DNA of 64,000 bases from Vespa crabro (lineage: Eukaryota > Arthropoda > Insecta > Hymenoptera > Vespidae): contig NC_060969.1 of assembly GCF_910589235.1 (NCBI RefSeq), forward strand, positions 1,466,001 through 1,530,000, in the 5' to 3' direction. This document shows, piece by piece, positions 39,801 to 47,980 of this stretch; position 1 is the stretch's first letter; the number at the start of each line of letters is the position of its first letter. The notes beneath the pieces were generated by a model, which ran no database searches, had not been told where the DNA came from, and saw nothing but the letters and a program-made list of their open reading frames with translations. Made by a program: the position numbers and the translations under genes.

Positions 39801-42800
39801 TTGGTAATCCATTGTTTGAATGTTATCCACAATCTGGTAAGTACATTTTATTATTATTTCATATAAATATATTATCAAATATGACATACTAATTTACATT
39901 TATTGTTGTAGAAATCGATCCATGTAGTTCATCACCTTGCAATTATAACGGCGAATGTAAAGTAAGAAATGACGTCGCTTATTGCATATATCCAGAATGT
40001 ATTATAAATTCCGACTGTTCACGTGAAAAAGCCTGTTTGGCACAAAAATGTAGGGATCCTTGCGTCAATGCATGTGGAATAGATTCTATTTGCCAAACTA
40101 TTAATCATAAACCAGTATGCTCTTGTCCAAATGGATTCATGGGTAATCCCTACATAAAATGCATGATTACTACTCACGAAGGTAATATATAATACATAAA
40201 TTTTATAAATATTTATATTATATGAATGATCAATTAATTATTATAAATTTACAGTACCAAATGTAGAATGTATACAAAACTCTGACTGTACGAACGATAA
40301 AACTTGTTCAAACAATAAATGTATAGATCCTTGCACTGTCCAATCATGTGGTTTCAACAGCCGTTGCTATGTTCAAATGCACAGAGCCATTTGCGTCTGT
40401 AACGAAGATTTCACCGGTAATCCACAACAATATTGTCAGAAAAGTATGTATCAGTATAGTAATTTATAAAAAAATAATAACTATTTCTCATGACAAATAC
40501 CATTTGTATATTTAAATAGTATATTATCGTAAATAATTATAATTATTTATTTTAGTTGGATGCCGTGGTGACAACGAATGTTCATTGACTCAATCTTGTA
40601 TCAACAATGAGTGCATTGACACTTGTCAAGTAATGCAATGCGGTATTAATGCATTATGTACTGCAGATGGTTATCACAAAGCTCGTTGTTACTGTCCTGA
40701 AAAATTCTTGGGCAATCCTTATCAATTATGCAAACGACCGGAATGTATCACTGATAATGATTGTGCATCTTCATTGGCATGTCAGAATTTACAATGTATA
40801 GATCCATGCTCTTGTCCTTCATCCGCTCAATGTTTCGTTATTAATCATCGACCAAGTTGTCAGTGTCCACCTGGTTACACCGGTGATCCTTATACATCAT
40901 GCACTCTAGGTAAATAAATCTTTGATTTAAATTAAAAATATAAGATGAACAAATATCTTATCATGCATTGTAAACGATATTTGTAAAACATATTTTTTTC
41001 TTTAGAATTGGAAGAAAATGTTCCCGAATGTCAAACTGATGTAGATTGTCCTAGCAAATTAGCATGTTTCAATGCAATTTGCAAAGACCCATGCGTAGAA
41101 ACAAAACCATGTATCTCTAGTGCTAAATGTAGTGTTGTAGATACTTTACCACTGAGAACTATGATCTGTGAATGTCCGCGAAATTTCATGGGAGATGCAA
41201 CGGTTGCCTGTATTCGAGGTATGATATTATTAATGACGATGTTTCTTTTAATCTGATCAATGTTTTATTTTTTTGATGTATGATCAATGTTATTTTTTTG
41301 TAGTTGATAAACAAATTGAAGCAATATGTGTAAGTGATTCTGAATGCAGTTCAGATATGATATGTTTAAATCAACGTTGCATCAATCCATGTGCTGTTAA
41401 TCCGTGTGCCTCCAATGCCGAATGTTATGTAGAAAATCATCGTCGTATTTGTCAATGTCCTGCAGGACATACTGGTGATCCATTTGTAATATGTTTCGAT
41501 GGTAATAAGAATATTATAATGTACACAAAATTTTATGAATTTATTTATATTAATCATAATATATTTTTTTAAATAGAAAACAACACGCTGCCTAAATGTG
41601 AATCTAATTCGGAATGTCCATCTAATAAAGCATGTATAAACCGTTTATGTCAAGACCCCTGCTTAAGTAACAGATGTGGTTCAAATGCAGAATGTATTGT
41701 TAATAGACATCATCCAACTTGCCATTGTCAAGAAGGTTTTGCAGGAAATCCACAAATACAATGTTTCAAACGTAAGTACTATAATATAAATTTTATTTAT
41801 AGATTGATCATAATATTCCCTTAATAATATTATATTGTTTAAAATTTTTAGCGGAATGCAACACAGATCATGATTGTCCTTACGATAAAGCATGCCAGAA
41901 TGGCAATTGTTTCGCACCTTGTCTTCTTAGTGAAATTACATGTGGTCGAGGAGCAGAATGTATAACTGCAGAACATAAAGCTCAATGTATTTGTCCACAA
42001 GGCAAACAAGGTCATCCATATGTCGCGTGTATTTCAACAATATGCCATTACAACGAAGATTGTGCAGATCATGAAATTTGTGACAGGTTGAATAGAATTT
42101 GTCGACCTGTTTGCGACGTTGAGACATGTGCAGAAACTGCTATTTGCGTTGGGCAAGATCATCAACCCAAGTGTACATGTCCAACAGGAACATCAGGAAA
42201 TCCATACGTGAAATGCAACCGTAAATTATTTTATTGACTCAACATATTCATATTTTTTATTGTAGCTTCAATATTTTACTTCTATATTAAATTTTTATTA
42301 TTTCAGGAATAGAAGTGCAACCTGAATGTCTAGAAGACATAGAATGTCAATCGAATTTAGCATGTATTAATGCACAGTGTCAAGATCCATGTGGACCAAC
42401 GAACATGTGCACGCAGGATCAAGAATGTAAAGTTTTAAATACTATTCCTCTTCGTACAATCATTTGTTTATGCCCGCCTAACACAATTACAGACATCAAC
42501 GGAAACTGCATAAATATAGGTAATACTTGATATCTAAAATATACATATTTAAATTTATATGTAAATTAATTTTAATCATATATTTGTTTTACGTACAGAG
42601 TTGAATAATGTTCAATGTCATTTGGATCAAGATTGTAATGATAATGAGAAATGTTTAAGTGGACGATGTGTTGAAGCTTGTAACACTATACAATGTGGAT
42701 ATAATGCTCAATGTAAATCCACTTATCATACTGCTACCTGTGTATGTGCTTCTGAATTTACTGGCGATGGTTATATTGAATGCACGAAAGGTATACTGAA

Positions 42801-45800
42801 TTTTTCGTTTATATAACCAGTATTCTTTACAACTCACATCGATTTATTACAAATTACAAAATTTTTTATCATGTATTTATTTCCAGTTACATTCCCACCA
42901 TTACCACCAAATCAACCGGAATGTTATAGCAACAGCGATTGTGTCCAAGATAAACAATGTATAAATTCTCTTTGTTTAAATCCTTGTATTGCTACTAAAC
43001 CTTGCGGAAAGAATTCTTTCTGCCATGTCGAAAATCATGATTCTGTTTGTAAATGTCCACAAAGTTACATTGGCGATCCTAGAATAAATTGCATACCACG
43101 TAAGTTAAACATTGTTAAAAAAAATACTATAACAGTATTGATAAAAAAATTTAATCACAACAAAAATTATTGTTACAGCTAAGATTATTACGGAATGTTC
43201 GTCTAATAGCGATTGTGCAGGAAATACTGCATGCTTTAACGGTGTTTGTATAAATCCATGCAATTGTGGATCAAATGCAAAATGCATTGTGGCTAATCAT
43301 TATCCGTCATGTGTGTGTCCTCATGGTTATTCTGGCAATCCTCAGCTTGGTTGTTTTAAACGTAAGTATTTTTAATAATTTTTACGTTAATACAGTACAA
43401 ATAATAATTAATTTTTATTTACAGTTGATTGCGAGTCTGATAACGAATGCAACAATGCAGCAACTTGTTACAATGGACAATGCATTAATCCTTGCATCTT
43501 AGACAACAAATGTGCCATTAATGCAGAATGTTACGGATATAACCATCGTTCAGCTTGCCGTTGTAGTACTGGCTATGTTGGAAATCCGCAAATACATTGT
43601 GAAAGAGTAGAATGTAATAACAATTACGATTGTCCACAAAATCAAGCATGTAAAAATGGACGTTGCATTGATCCCTGCGTCGAAAATTCTCCTTGTGCTC
43701 AAAACGCACTTTGTTATGTACAAGCTCATCTTGCTTCTTGTCGTTGTCCAATAAACATTCCTTCAGGAAATCCATATTCATACTGTGAGCGTCATCCTCC
43801 AGGTGCAGTGGACGAACCAGAATGTAGAATCGATACAGATTGTGGTGATAAATTAGTATGCATCAGAAATGAATGCATCGATCCATGCCCTGTATTAAAA
43901 CCATGTTTAGAAAATGCTCGTTGCGATGTCTTAGACACCGTACCTGTACGAACTATGACTTGCACATGTCCAGAAGGATGGATCACACATATCGATGGAA
44001 TATGTAGACCAAGTAAGTCGATAATTTTTTATTTTTTAACAATTTCTACCATAGTCTTTCATAATTCATTATAACGTTACGAATTTTGTATTTTACAGTA
44101 CAATTAACAAACATTGGAGCTTGTGTTACAAATGACGAGTGTAATGACAATGAAGCTTGTGTGAATAGACAATGCCGAGATCCTTGCAATTGCGGTACCA
44201 ACGCAATCTGTTTCGTAAGAAATCACAAACCAATATGCTCTTGCAAAGAAGGCTACCAAGGCAATCCTGAAATTGCATGCGTTTCGGTAGAGTGTCAACA
44301 AGATTACGACTGTGCTCTTGATAAATCCTGCAAGAAAAATTACTGCGTTGATCCGTGTTTACTGTCAGATCTATGTGGTTTAAATGCCGAGTGTTACGTA
44401 AGAAACCACATAGCAGATTGTCGTTGTCGCAAGGGATATTATGGTAATCCTTTGGACAAATGTCGAGTTATTGGTTGTTACAGTAACGGAGATTGTCCTA
44501 GCGAACATTCATGTATCAACATGCAATGCATCGATGCTTGCCTTCATGACAATCCTTGTTCTTCTCGTGCCGAATGTAAAGTTCTAAATCATATCCCAAT
44601 TTGTCGCTGTCCAGTTCATTATACTGGAAATCCATATATCCTTTGCAAGTTGGAAGAACAACCTGAATGTAGAGAAGACAGCGATTGCCCAGACAGATTA
44701 GCATGTTTCAATCACAAATGCGAAGAACCTTGTCCAATAATACAACCTTGTACTCCGCCATCAGAATGTAGAGTATTACCTACATCTCCAATAAGAACGA
44801 TGATTTGTGTTTGCCCAAGCGGATACGTTAGTAGTGGTAGTGGAACATGTCAACCTACAACACCAATCATTAAAATCGAATGTACAAAGGATAATGACTG
44901 TGCTCAGGACAAATCTTGTATCAATGGTATATGCAGAAATCCATGTTCTTGTGGTCCTAATGCAATTTGCAATGTAGTCGATCATAAGCCAGTATGTTCT
45001 TGTATCTCGGGCTACGATGGAAGCGCGGACATTGCATGTACCGAAGGTATACTATTAAAATATCTTACGATTACTAAATCATCTTTCAATTTATTATTAC
45101 GATAATTTTCTCTAATTATATATTTTATGTTATAGTCACCGGTTGCCGTACAAATGACGATTGTAGCGGAACACACGTATGTGTTAGACATAATTGCATT
45201 CCTGCTTGCTCATCCACGACAATATCTTGTGGAAAAGGAGCAGAATGTCGAGCTATAAATCACAAAGCCATTTGCGAATGTCCACCAGGCTTGAAAGGCA
45301 ATCCTACCGTATCTTGTGTTTTATTAGGATGTAGAAGCAATACGGATTGTCCCACAAATAAAGCATGCATTAACAATCGTTGTGAAGATCCTTGCATATC
45401 AAATCCGTGCACTGATAAAACTGAATGCAATGTATACAATCATGTTGTTGAGTGTTCCTGCCCACCAGGATACATTGGTAATTCCAAATCTGGATGCGTT
45501 AAAGGTAGAAATTACGTACTTATAAAAAATATTATATAATTCATGTCATTACTACCAAACTTATTTTTGTTCATACTTGTTATTATAACGATTTTATTAT
45601 TTACTCATAGAAACATGTAAAGCAGATTATGAATGTCCACCTCAAACAGCATGCTTTGATGGAGAATGCATCAATCCTTGCATCAAAATTGCACCTTGCG
45701 GCATAAATGCTATTTGTAAAGTATTAGACACAGAACCAGTTAGGACAATGATCTGTGATACAAGTAATTTATTGTATTTTATAATTATATTATTTTATAA

Positions 45801-47980
45801 TTATGTTATTTGTCGTGTTTTATAACATATATTTATTCTTCTTATAGTAAATGTTTGTTCTTCTGAGAAAGGGCAAATACGTGACGAGTATGGTAATTGC
45901 GTTTGCCCACAACGCATGGCTAAAGACCAACACGATATTTGTATACCCTGTCACGAAGATACTGGAATGATCATTAATAATCAAGGATATTGTACTTGTG
46001 CCTTAGAGAAAGGATTTTTGATAGATGAATACGGTCGCTGCATATGTCCAACTCAAGATGGATACAAATTAACTGGCAATGGATATTGTAAACTCGGTAA
46101 GTACGCAATTTCTACATTTAATTATTTCCTTTATCTTTATATAAACTTTATATTAATAAATATTAATATCATTACAGTCGGAATAATAGAATGCAGAGTA
46201 GATGACGATTGCGCAGATAATAGATATTGTGAACAGACAACAAAAACTTGTGAAGATCCTTGCTCAAAAATAGTATGTAGTGTAAATGCATTTTGCAATG
46301 CAACTAGACATCAAGCTCATTGCTGTAAGTATAAAAAAAAATGATTAATATATATTATTATAGATATAGCTATAGCCTGAAAGTTTTAAATATATTATAA
46401 TTATATTCTCTCCACAGTTGTCAAAGAAAAAACACCCAAAACAGATTTCCCCACACCAGACATGGGTGTCAGTTGTTTATCAGATGGAGTCCAAGTTGAA
46501 ATATATTTGCAAGATCACGAATTCGATGGTGTTTTGTATGTTAAAGGCCGTAGCAAAGATGAACAATGTAGACGTGTTGTTTCGATACCTGCTGAAACTA
46601 TCCATAAAACCGATATAATATTTAAAGTTGCATTTGGCAATTGCGGATTGATACATGTAAATGTAAGTATTCTTCAAAAATTCTTAATATATATAATGTT
46701 TACTTCTTAAATAATTTAATTTAAATTTTTCCTTCTAAATATGTTTAATATTATGATTTAATTAACAGGGACAAGCCAGTTTCATACTTGTTGTTCAGAA
46801 GCATCCAAAATTAGTAACGTACAAAGCACAAGCCTATCACATTAAATGTATATATCAAACTGGTGAACAAAATGTTACACTTGGCTTTAATGTTTCAATG
46901 TTAACTACTGCTGGTACTATTGCAAATACTGGACCACCTCCAACATGTATAATGAAAATAGTTACTCATAATGGAAATGAAATAAATTCTGCTGAAATAG
47001 GAGACAATCTAATGTTACAAGTTGAAGTTCAGCCATCATGTATGTATATTTTCGGGAGATCTATTATATAGTTTTAATATATAAATCATCATATAATCAA
47101 ACATCTAATTTTTTTCATATTTTTCATCCATAGCAATTTATGGAGGTTTTGCAAGAAATTGTGTTGCCAAAACTATGGAAGACAATTTGGAAAACGAATA
47201 TATTGTAACAGATGAAAATGGATGTGCAACAGATCCAACAATATTCGGAGAATGGCAACAGGATCATGAAACTCAATCATTGATGGCTAGTTTTAATGCC
47301 TTTAAATTTCCCAGTAGTGATAATATCAGATTCCAATGTAATATACGAGTCTGCTTTGGACGATGTCAGCCTGTAAATATTTATTTAATAATTATTATTA
47401 TTTTTTTGTGGAATAAATCCTAACAATATAACAAATTTATTTAATTATAATTAAATATCAATTTTAGGTAAACTGCCGAGGATACAACGCATTCGGTCGC
47501 CGTCGTAGAGATGTTGAAGCTGAATCAAATGATACAGCCTTAAGTGTCTCTGATGGTTACGAAGGACAGCTTCGTGAAGAGATAACAATTGAATCGAACT
47601 TAATATTTACTTTGGAAAGAAGAGAAGAAAGATTAACAGCAGATCCGGCTGAAGGTATAATATTTAATTATTTATATTAACTATTTAATACAGAGATCAA
47701 CAACTTTTTCTTTATTAATCATGTAATATTATTACTTTCAGTTCCTTCCGCTCAAAGAGTAGAAGATATTTGTGTTTCTATGGTTGGATTTATCATAGCC
47801 TTAGTAATAACAGCACTTTTAGCACTAGTTGCTGTCGCTATTGCTGTGTCATGCTGGTTAATGGCATACAGACGTCAGCCAAAGACTGCTGGACCACTGC
47901 CACATCCACCAGAGTTTCCAAATCCTCTGTTCACTACCGAATCTGTAGCTGAACCTTCTCCTGATTATCACTTATCATAA
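91..47980 (+). CDS. dpy: dumpy, 3' part: 115 exons of a giant EGF/DPY-repeat ZP-domain protein
   Basis: This is the 3' part of dumpy, known from Drosophila as a gigantic membrane-anchored fibre of the apical extracellular matrix that ties epidermis, trachea and tendon cells to cuticle. I see 115 joined exons giving about 11,845 residues. Each exon in the first 38 kb has phase-1 ends and carries a six-cysteine EGF, a four-cysteine DPY module (PEC, DC, AC, KC) and a second six-cysteine EGF. The alternation of EGF and the short DPY module is the dumpy hallmark. The 3' end supplies a ZP domain, a furin site, one membrane helix and a stop at 47980. All 90 array exons have lengths divisible by three, which supports the boundaries. 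The 5' end is outside the window, since base 91 follows an intron acceptor. I saw no frameshift or nonsense codon in the exons. Exact acceptors are uncertain at 3133, 7815 and 32948, where more than one in-frame AG exists. Confidence 0.95.
670..681 (+). promoter_or_regulatory. Juxtaposed 3'/5' splice sites (recursive-splice-like, zero-length exon)
   Basis: A pyrimidine-rich stretch leads to CAACAG at 670-675 and is followed immediately by GTAAGT at 676-681. This is the form of a ratchet point: splicing to it regenerates a donor. It could equally be what remains of a deleted exon. The match to both consensus halves is seen directly; use in vivo is not shown. Confidence 0.4.
1384..1590 (-). pseudogene. 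Possible gustatory-receptor-like relic in dumpy intron, opposite strand
   Basis: Read on the minus strand, this segment gives a membrane-protein-like frame with LVASYGSVINELFG followed by VQFLVSFVILSLVV and then a stop. A TGA interrupts the frame upstream, after VHFLSYWQY. The pattern of a short polar helix ending in VN..FG.Q.L and then a hydrophobic helix resembles the sixth transmembrane region of insect gustatory receptors. Stops and the absence of other exons point to decay. The resemblance is from memory of the family pattern and is weak. An unrelated transmembrane-like frame arising by chance in AT-rich DNA is the main alternative. Confidence 0.22.
3953..6288 (+). CDS. dpy: dumpy hexad 2 (exons A-F)
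   Basis: Exons: A 3953-4270, B 4394-4705, C 4787-5101, D 5187-5516, E 5606-5908, F 5983-6288; 1,884 coding bases. This is a clean example of all classes: A carries VVSHTPMC, B carries ERNGVGAC and GNPYEGC, C ends in FTRCF, D starts CGPYAEC with a GGPSC loop, E has the short DGVCTCL loop plus RNKC and GNAF, and F has SNQKC and NHNPVC. Class B here opens with CSYNAIC instead of CGSNAIC, losing the usual glycine after the second cysteine. All introns are 74-123 bases. Confidence 0.93.
6478..8945 (+). CDS. dpy: dumpy hexad 3 (exons A-F), with a shifted cysteine in exon A
   Basis: Exons: A 6478-6795, B 6892-7218, C 7311-7619, D 7815-8144, E 8232-8537, F 8643-8945; 1,893 coding bases. Exon A reads CPSCQCGPNSLYQ at the start of its first EGF: the third cysteine has become tyrosine and an extra cysteine appears two residues before the usual second one, so the count stays at six. 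For exon D, in-frame acceptors end at 7790, 7802 and 7814. I chose 7815 as the exon start because it gives the class-typical 330 bases, but the others would only lengthen the N-terminal linker. The strongest-looking AG, at 7785, is out of frame. Confidence 0.88.
9043..11491 (+). CDS. dpy: dumpy hexad 4 (exons A-F)
   Basis: Exons: A 9043-9363, B 9456-9779, C 10020-10328, D 10405-10725, E 10798-11109, F 11192-11491; 1,887 coding bases. Class signatures are intact: A VVSHTPMC, B KEQNGAGSC, C NHSPICTC, D GGIPSC and GDPFSNC, E DGKCKCL and GNAF, F SNQKC and NHNPIC. The B-C intron (9780-10019, 240 bases) is roughly twice the usual size, and I see only AT-rich sequence in it. The D-E intron is 72 bases, a multiple of three, and has no stop in the reading frame, so retention would add 24 residues rather than break the protein. 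Confidence 0.92.
11571..13867 (+). CDS. dpy: dumpy hexad 5 (exons A-F)
   Basis: Exons: A 11571-11888, B 11964-12287, C 12369-12680, D 12754-13083, E 13173-13478, F 13559-13867; 1,899 coding bases. Signatures match, with two small departures: exon C has IHHSPIC in place of NHSPIC, and exon E ends its second EGF with NTSGNAF, keeping the class-specific GNAF. The A-B intron is 75 bases and free of in-frame stops. Donor of E is GTAGAT after AAAG, and donor of B is GTAACA after AATG, both examples of a weak intronic side backed by G at the last exon base. Confidence 0.92.
13951..16260 (+). CDS. dpy: dumpy hexad 6 (exons A-F)
   Basis: Exons: A 13951-14268, B 14349-14663, C 14775-15083, D 15169-15492, E 15570-15869, F 15955-16260; 1,872 coding bases, the shortest of the fifteen. 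Exon C reads NPCDPNPCGPNSQC and has VQACGQNTDC in its second EGF, ending CKSGLTGDPLTKCF, so the usual GYTGDPF is altered. Exon D has SPPYC in the EGF loop rather than SPPNC. The remaining classes are typical. Exon E is one of only two E copies with a GTAAG donor (GTAAGC at 15870). Confidence 0.92.
16360..18745 (+). CDS. dpy: dumpy hexad 7 (exons A-F)
   Basis: Exons: A 16360-16683, B 16765-17088, C 17180-17494, D 17569-17904, E 18001-18300, F 18440-18745; 1,905 coding bases, the longest hexad, mainly from longer N-terminal linkers in A and D. Class B opens with VCVPSPCGAN and carries a VGSCIC core. The donor after exon C is GTTAGT (17495), a departure from GTAAG that still keeps G at +5. Exon E shows the DPCIEACGYN variant before NHVPMC, with GNAF retained. 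Exon F is typical. Confidence 0.92.
18855..21184 (+). CDS. dpy: dumpy hexad 8 (exons A-F)
   Basis: Exons: A 18855-19172, B 19246-19566, C 19644-19955, D 20033-20362, E 20487-20789, F 20879-21184; 1,890 coding bases. Exon A has drifted, with YVNNHISTC in place of VVSHTPMC. Exon E has CVSNALC where nearly all copies have CG, and its EGF loop reads GDPTIGC. Exon C is followed by GTACAT (19956), one of the weakest donors here, backed by G at the last exon base. Exon F ends its second EGF as CSDHHTGDPFVQC. Confidence 0.92.
21258..23568 (+). CDS. dpy: dumpy hexad 9 (exons A-F)
   Basis: Exons: A 21258-21575, B 21650-21973, C 22063-22377, D 22453-22782, E 22874-23176, F 23263-23568; 1,896 coding bases. 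Exon C opens NPCSSTECGPNSKC and has NHAALC instead of NHSPIC. For exon D the AG at 22452 is in frame, while a second AG at 22469 is not, which decides the start. The other classes carry their usual signatures, including VSHTPMC or close variants in A, GNPYEGC in B, GNAF in E and NHNPICSC in F. Confidence 0.92.
23661..25959 (+). CDS. dpy: dumpy hexad 10 (exons A-F), shortened first EGF loop in E
   Basis: Exons: A 23661-23978, B 24052-24378, C 24458-24766, D 24870-25193, E 25276-25575, F 25654-25959; 1,884 coding bases. Exon E begins NNFCSACGPNSEC: only two residues separate the first and second cysteines, where the normal PSP-type loop gives four. Exon C starts ACQSNLCGPYSQC, sharing the GPYSxC feature otherwise typical of class D. 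Exon D has GFAPQC in place of GSPPNC. GNAF in E becomes GNAL. Cysteine numbers remain complete in all six exons. Confidence 0.92.
26077..28495 (+). CDS. dpy: dumpy hexad 11 (exons A-F)
   Basis: Exons: A 26077-26391, B 26466-26777, C 26851-27162, D 27312-27641, E 27729-28034, F 28190-28495; 1,881 coding bases. Exon A has VVHHIVHC and a GDPYTSC end, so the class A VSHTPMC signature is eroded. Exon B has SGNICGTNAIC and GNPYEEC. Exon C ends YSGNPFTVC. Exon E reads CMGACAANALC, replacing CG with CA. The introns before D (149 bases) and before F (155 bases) are slightly longer than average and contain only AT-rich sequence. Confidence 0.92.
28586..30847 (+). CDS. dpy: dumpy hexad 12 (exons A-F), shortest E exon
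   Basis: Exons: A 28586-28897, B 28965-29285, C 29364-29678, D 29757-30092, E 30178-30474, F 30542-30847; 1,887 coding bases. Exon E (297 bases) is the shortest array exon. It begins NPCAQCGANTQC, again with two residues between the first two cysteines, and ends SGNPFVIC rather than GNAF. Exon F is followed by GTGAGT, the only such donor in the array. The intron before exon A (28496-28585, 90 bases) is a multiple of three without an in-frame stop. Exon C has FMGDPLVSC instead of YTGDPFT. Confidence 0.92.
30957..33253 (+). CDS. dpy: dumpy hexad 13 (exons A-F)
   Basis: Exons: A 30957-31274, B 31354-31683, C 31761-32066, D 32159-32491, E 32576-32878, F 32948-33253; 1,896 coding bases. Exon D carries two extra residues in its first EGF (KNSGIATC in place of GGxPSC). 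For exon F, an upstream in-frame AG would start it at 32933 after an intron of only 54 bases. I prefer 32948 because the acceptor is preceded by a better pyrimidine stretch and gives the class-typical 306 bases. Exon E has SEACGKNAQC and keeps GNAF. Exon F reads SSRCQVINHSPIC, a hint of class C sequence. Confidence 0.9.
33343..35738 (+). CDS. dpy: dumpy hexad 14 (exons A-F)
   Basis: Exons: A 33343-33660, B 33770-34093, C 34198-34503, D 34628-34960, E 35040-35339, F 35433-35738; 1,887 coding bases. Drift from class consensus is visible: exon A has VLNHIPIC where VVSHTPMC is expected, exon C has VIRHSPIC and ends CFAG, and exon B lacks the KEQNG signature (RKIQGVATC). Exon E keeps SGNAF but has the unusual donor GTTCGT at 35340. 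The acceptor of exon F sits in the poor context ATGAATTTAG. Confidence 0.9.
35813..38169 (+). CDS. dpy: dumpy hexad 15 (exons A-F), last complete unit
   Basis: Exons: A 35813-36130, B 36220-36543, C 36622-36933, D 37066-37389, E 37483-37788, F 37870-38169; 1,884 coding bases. Exon E has lost its class mark: it ends GDPFSIC instead of GNAF and is the only E copy without G at its last base. Exon F has RSEC for RPEC, ACAYNALC in its second EGF and RNHNAIC. Exon B has CHQISCGSNAKC with three residues between the first cysteines, and RVSHETAFC. Three introns in this block (36544-36621, 37390-37482, 37789-37869) are stop-free multiples of three. Confidence 0.9.
38305..40443 (+). CDS. dpy: dumpy: degenerate EGF-DPY exons after the regular array
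   Basis: Exons: 38305-38628, 39033-39356, 39516-39836, 39912-40181, 40255-40443. The first three still encode EGF-DPY-EGF with 16 cysteines but no longer fit classes A to F cleanly. The first reads TLHQTRCDC in its second EGF. The second has a GDPYLGC loop and QPEC. The third carries a two-residue-longer loop (MLGIPTDITGC) and an SRNVCG spacing change. The fourth (270 bases) has lost the last two cysteines of its first EGF, jumping from YC to YPEC, and so keeps 14 cysteines. The fifth (189 bases) encodes only DPY plus one EGF. The block marks the change from a repeated array to single-module exons. The boundary at 40443 fits the reading frame and a GTATGT donor. Confidence 0.87.
38629..39032 (+). 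other. Dumpy intron of 404 bases, no internal feature seen
   Basis: This is longer than the usual introns and very AT-rich. I looked for a missing array exon on both strands and found no EGF or DPY cysteine pattern. It separates the last class A-like exon from the B-like exon at 39033. Confidence 0.7.
40556..46324 (+). CDS. dpy: dumpy: C-terminal DPY/EGF mosaic with RTMxC modules
   Basis: Exons: 40556-40909, 41006-41218, 41304-41501, 41577-41771, 41852-42220, 42307-42519, 42599-42790, 42887-43099, 43179-43361, 43425-44012, 44099-45046, 45136-45504, 45611-45763, 45848-46096, 46178-46324. Here the unit is one DPY module followed by one EGF, singly or fused into long exons (43425-44012 with 196 residues, 44099-45046 with 316 residues), which suggests intron loss. 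A distinct EGF variant with a core of V-x-x-T-x-P-x-R-T-M/I-x-C occurs five times. Exon 45848-46096 holds cysteine-pair units (CxC...GxC) without a DPY module. The last exon returns to DPY-EGF (ECRVDDDC, KIVCSVNAFC) and leads into the ZP domain. All introns here are phase 1. Confidence 0.88.
46418..47372 (+). CDS. dpy: dumpy ZP (zona pellucida) domain exons
   Basis: Exons: 46418-46662, 46769-47039, 47134-47372. They encode a ZP domain, the module that polymerises extracellular filaments in apical matrix proteins. The N-terminal half opens with VSCLSDGVQVEI and LYVKGRS and contains FGNCGLIHVN. The C-terminal half contains PPPTCIMKIV, FARNCVAKTM, NGCATDPTIFGEW, FQCNIRVCFGRCQP and, in the next exon, VNCRG. 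Conserved cysteines are in place. Intron phases change here to 0, 1 and 0, unlike the uniform phase 1 of the repeat region, as expected for a domain not spread by exon shuffling. The GEW and FxF stretch before the last cysteines is typical of insect ZP proteins. Confidence 0.93.
47468..47654 (+). CDS. dpy: dumpy furin-type cleavage and juxtamembrane exon
   Basis: This 187-base exon completes the ZP domain (VNCRGYNAFG) and continues directly into RRRRD, which fits the furin consensus R-X-K/R-R. ZP proteins are normally cut at such a site between the ZP domain and the membrane helix, releasing the polymerising ectodomain. The rest of the exon is acidic and serine-rich (VEAESNDTALSVSDG), followed by a basic ERREER stretch. 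It begins in phase 0 and ends in phase 1. Confidence 0.9.
47742..47980 (+). CDS. dpy: dumpy transmembrane helix and cytoplasmic tail (last exon)
   Basis: The final exon encodes a short lead (PSAQRVEDICV), a hydrophobic helix of about 25 residues (bases about 47777-47860) rich in Val, Ala, Ile and Leu, a WLMAYRRQ stop-transfer end, and a proline-rich cytoplasmic tail of about 35 residues ending SPDYHLS before TAA at 47978-47980. This single-pass type I arrangement is as in Drosophila Dumpy. The tail has no domain I recognise. Confidence 0.93.
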
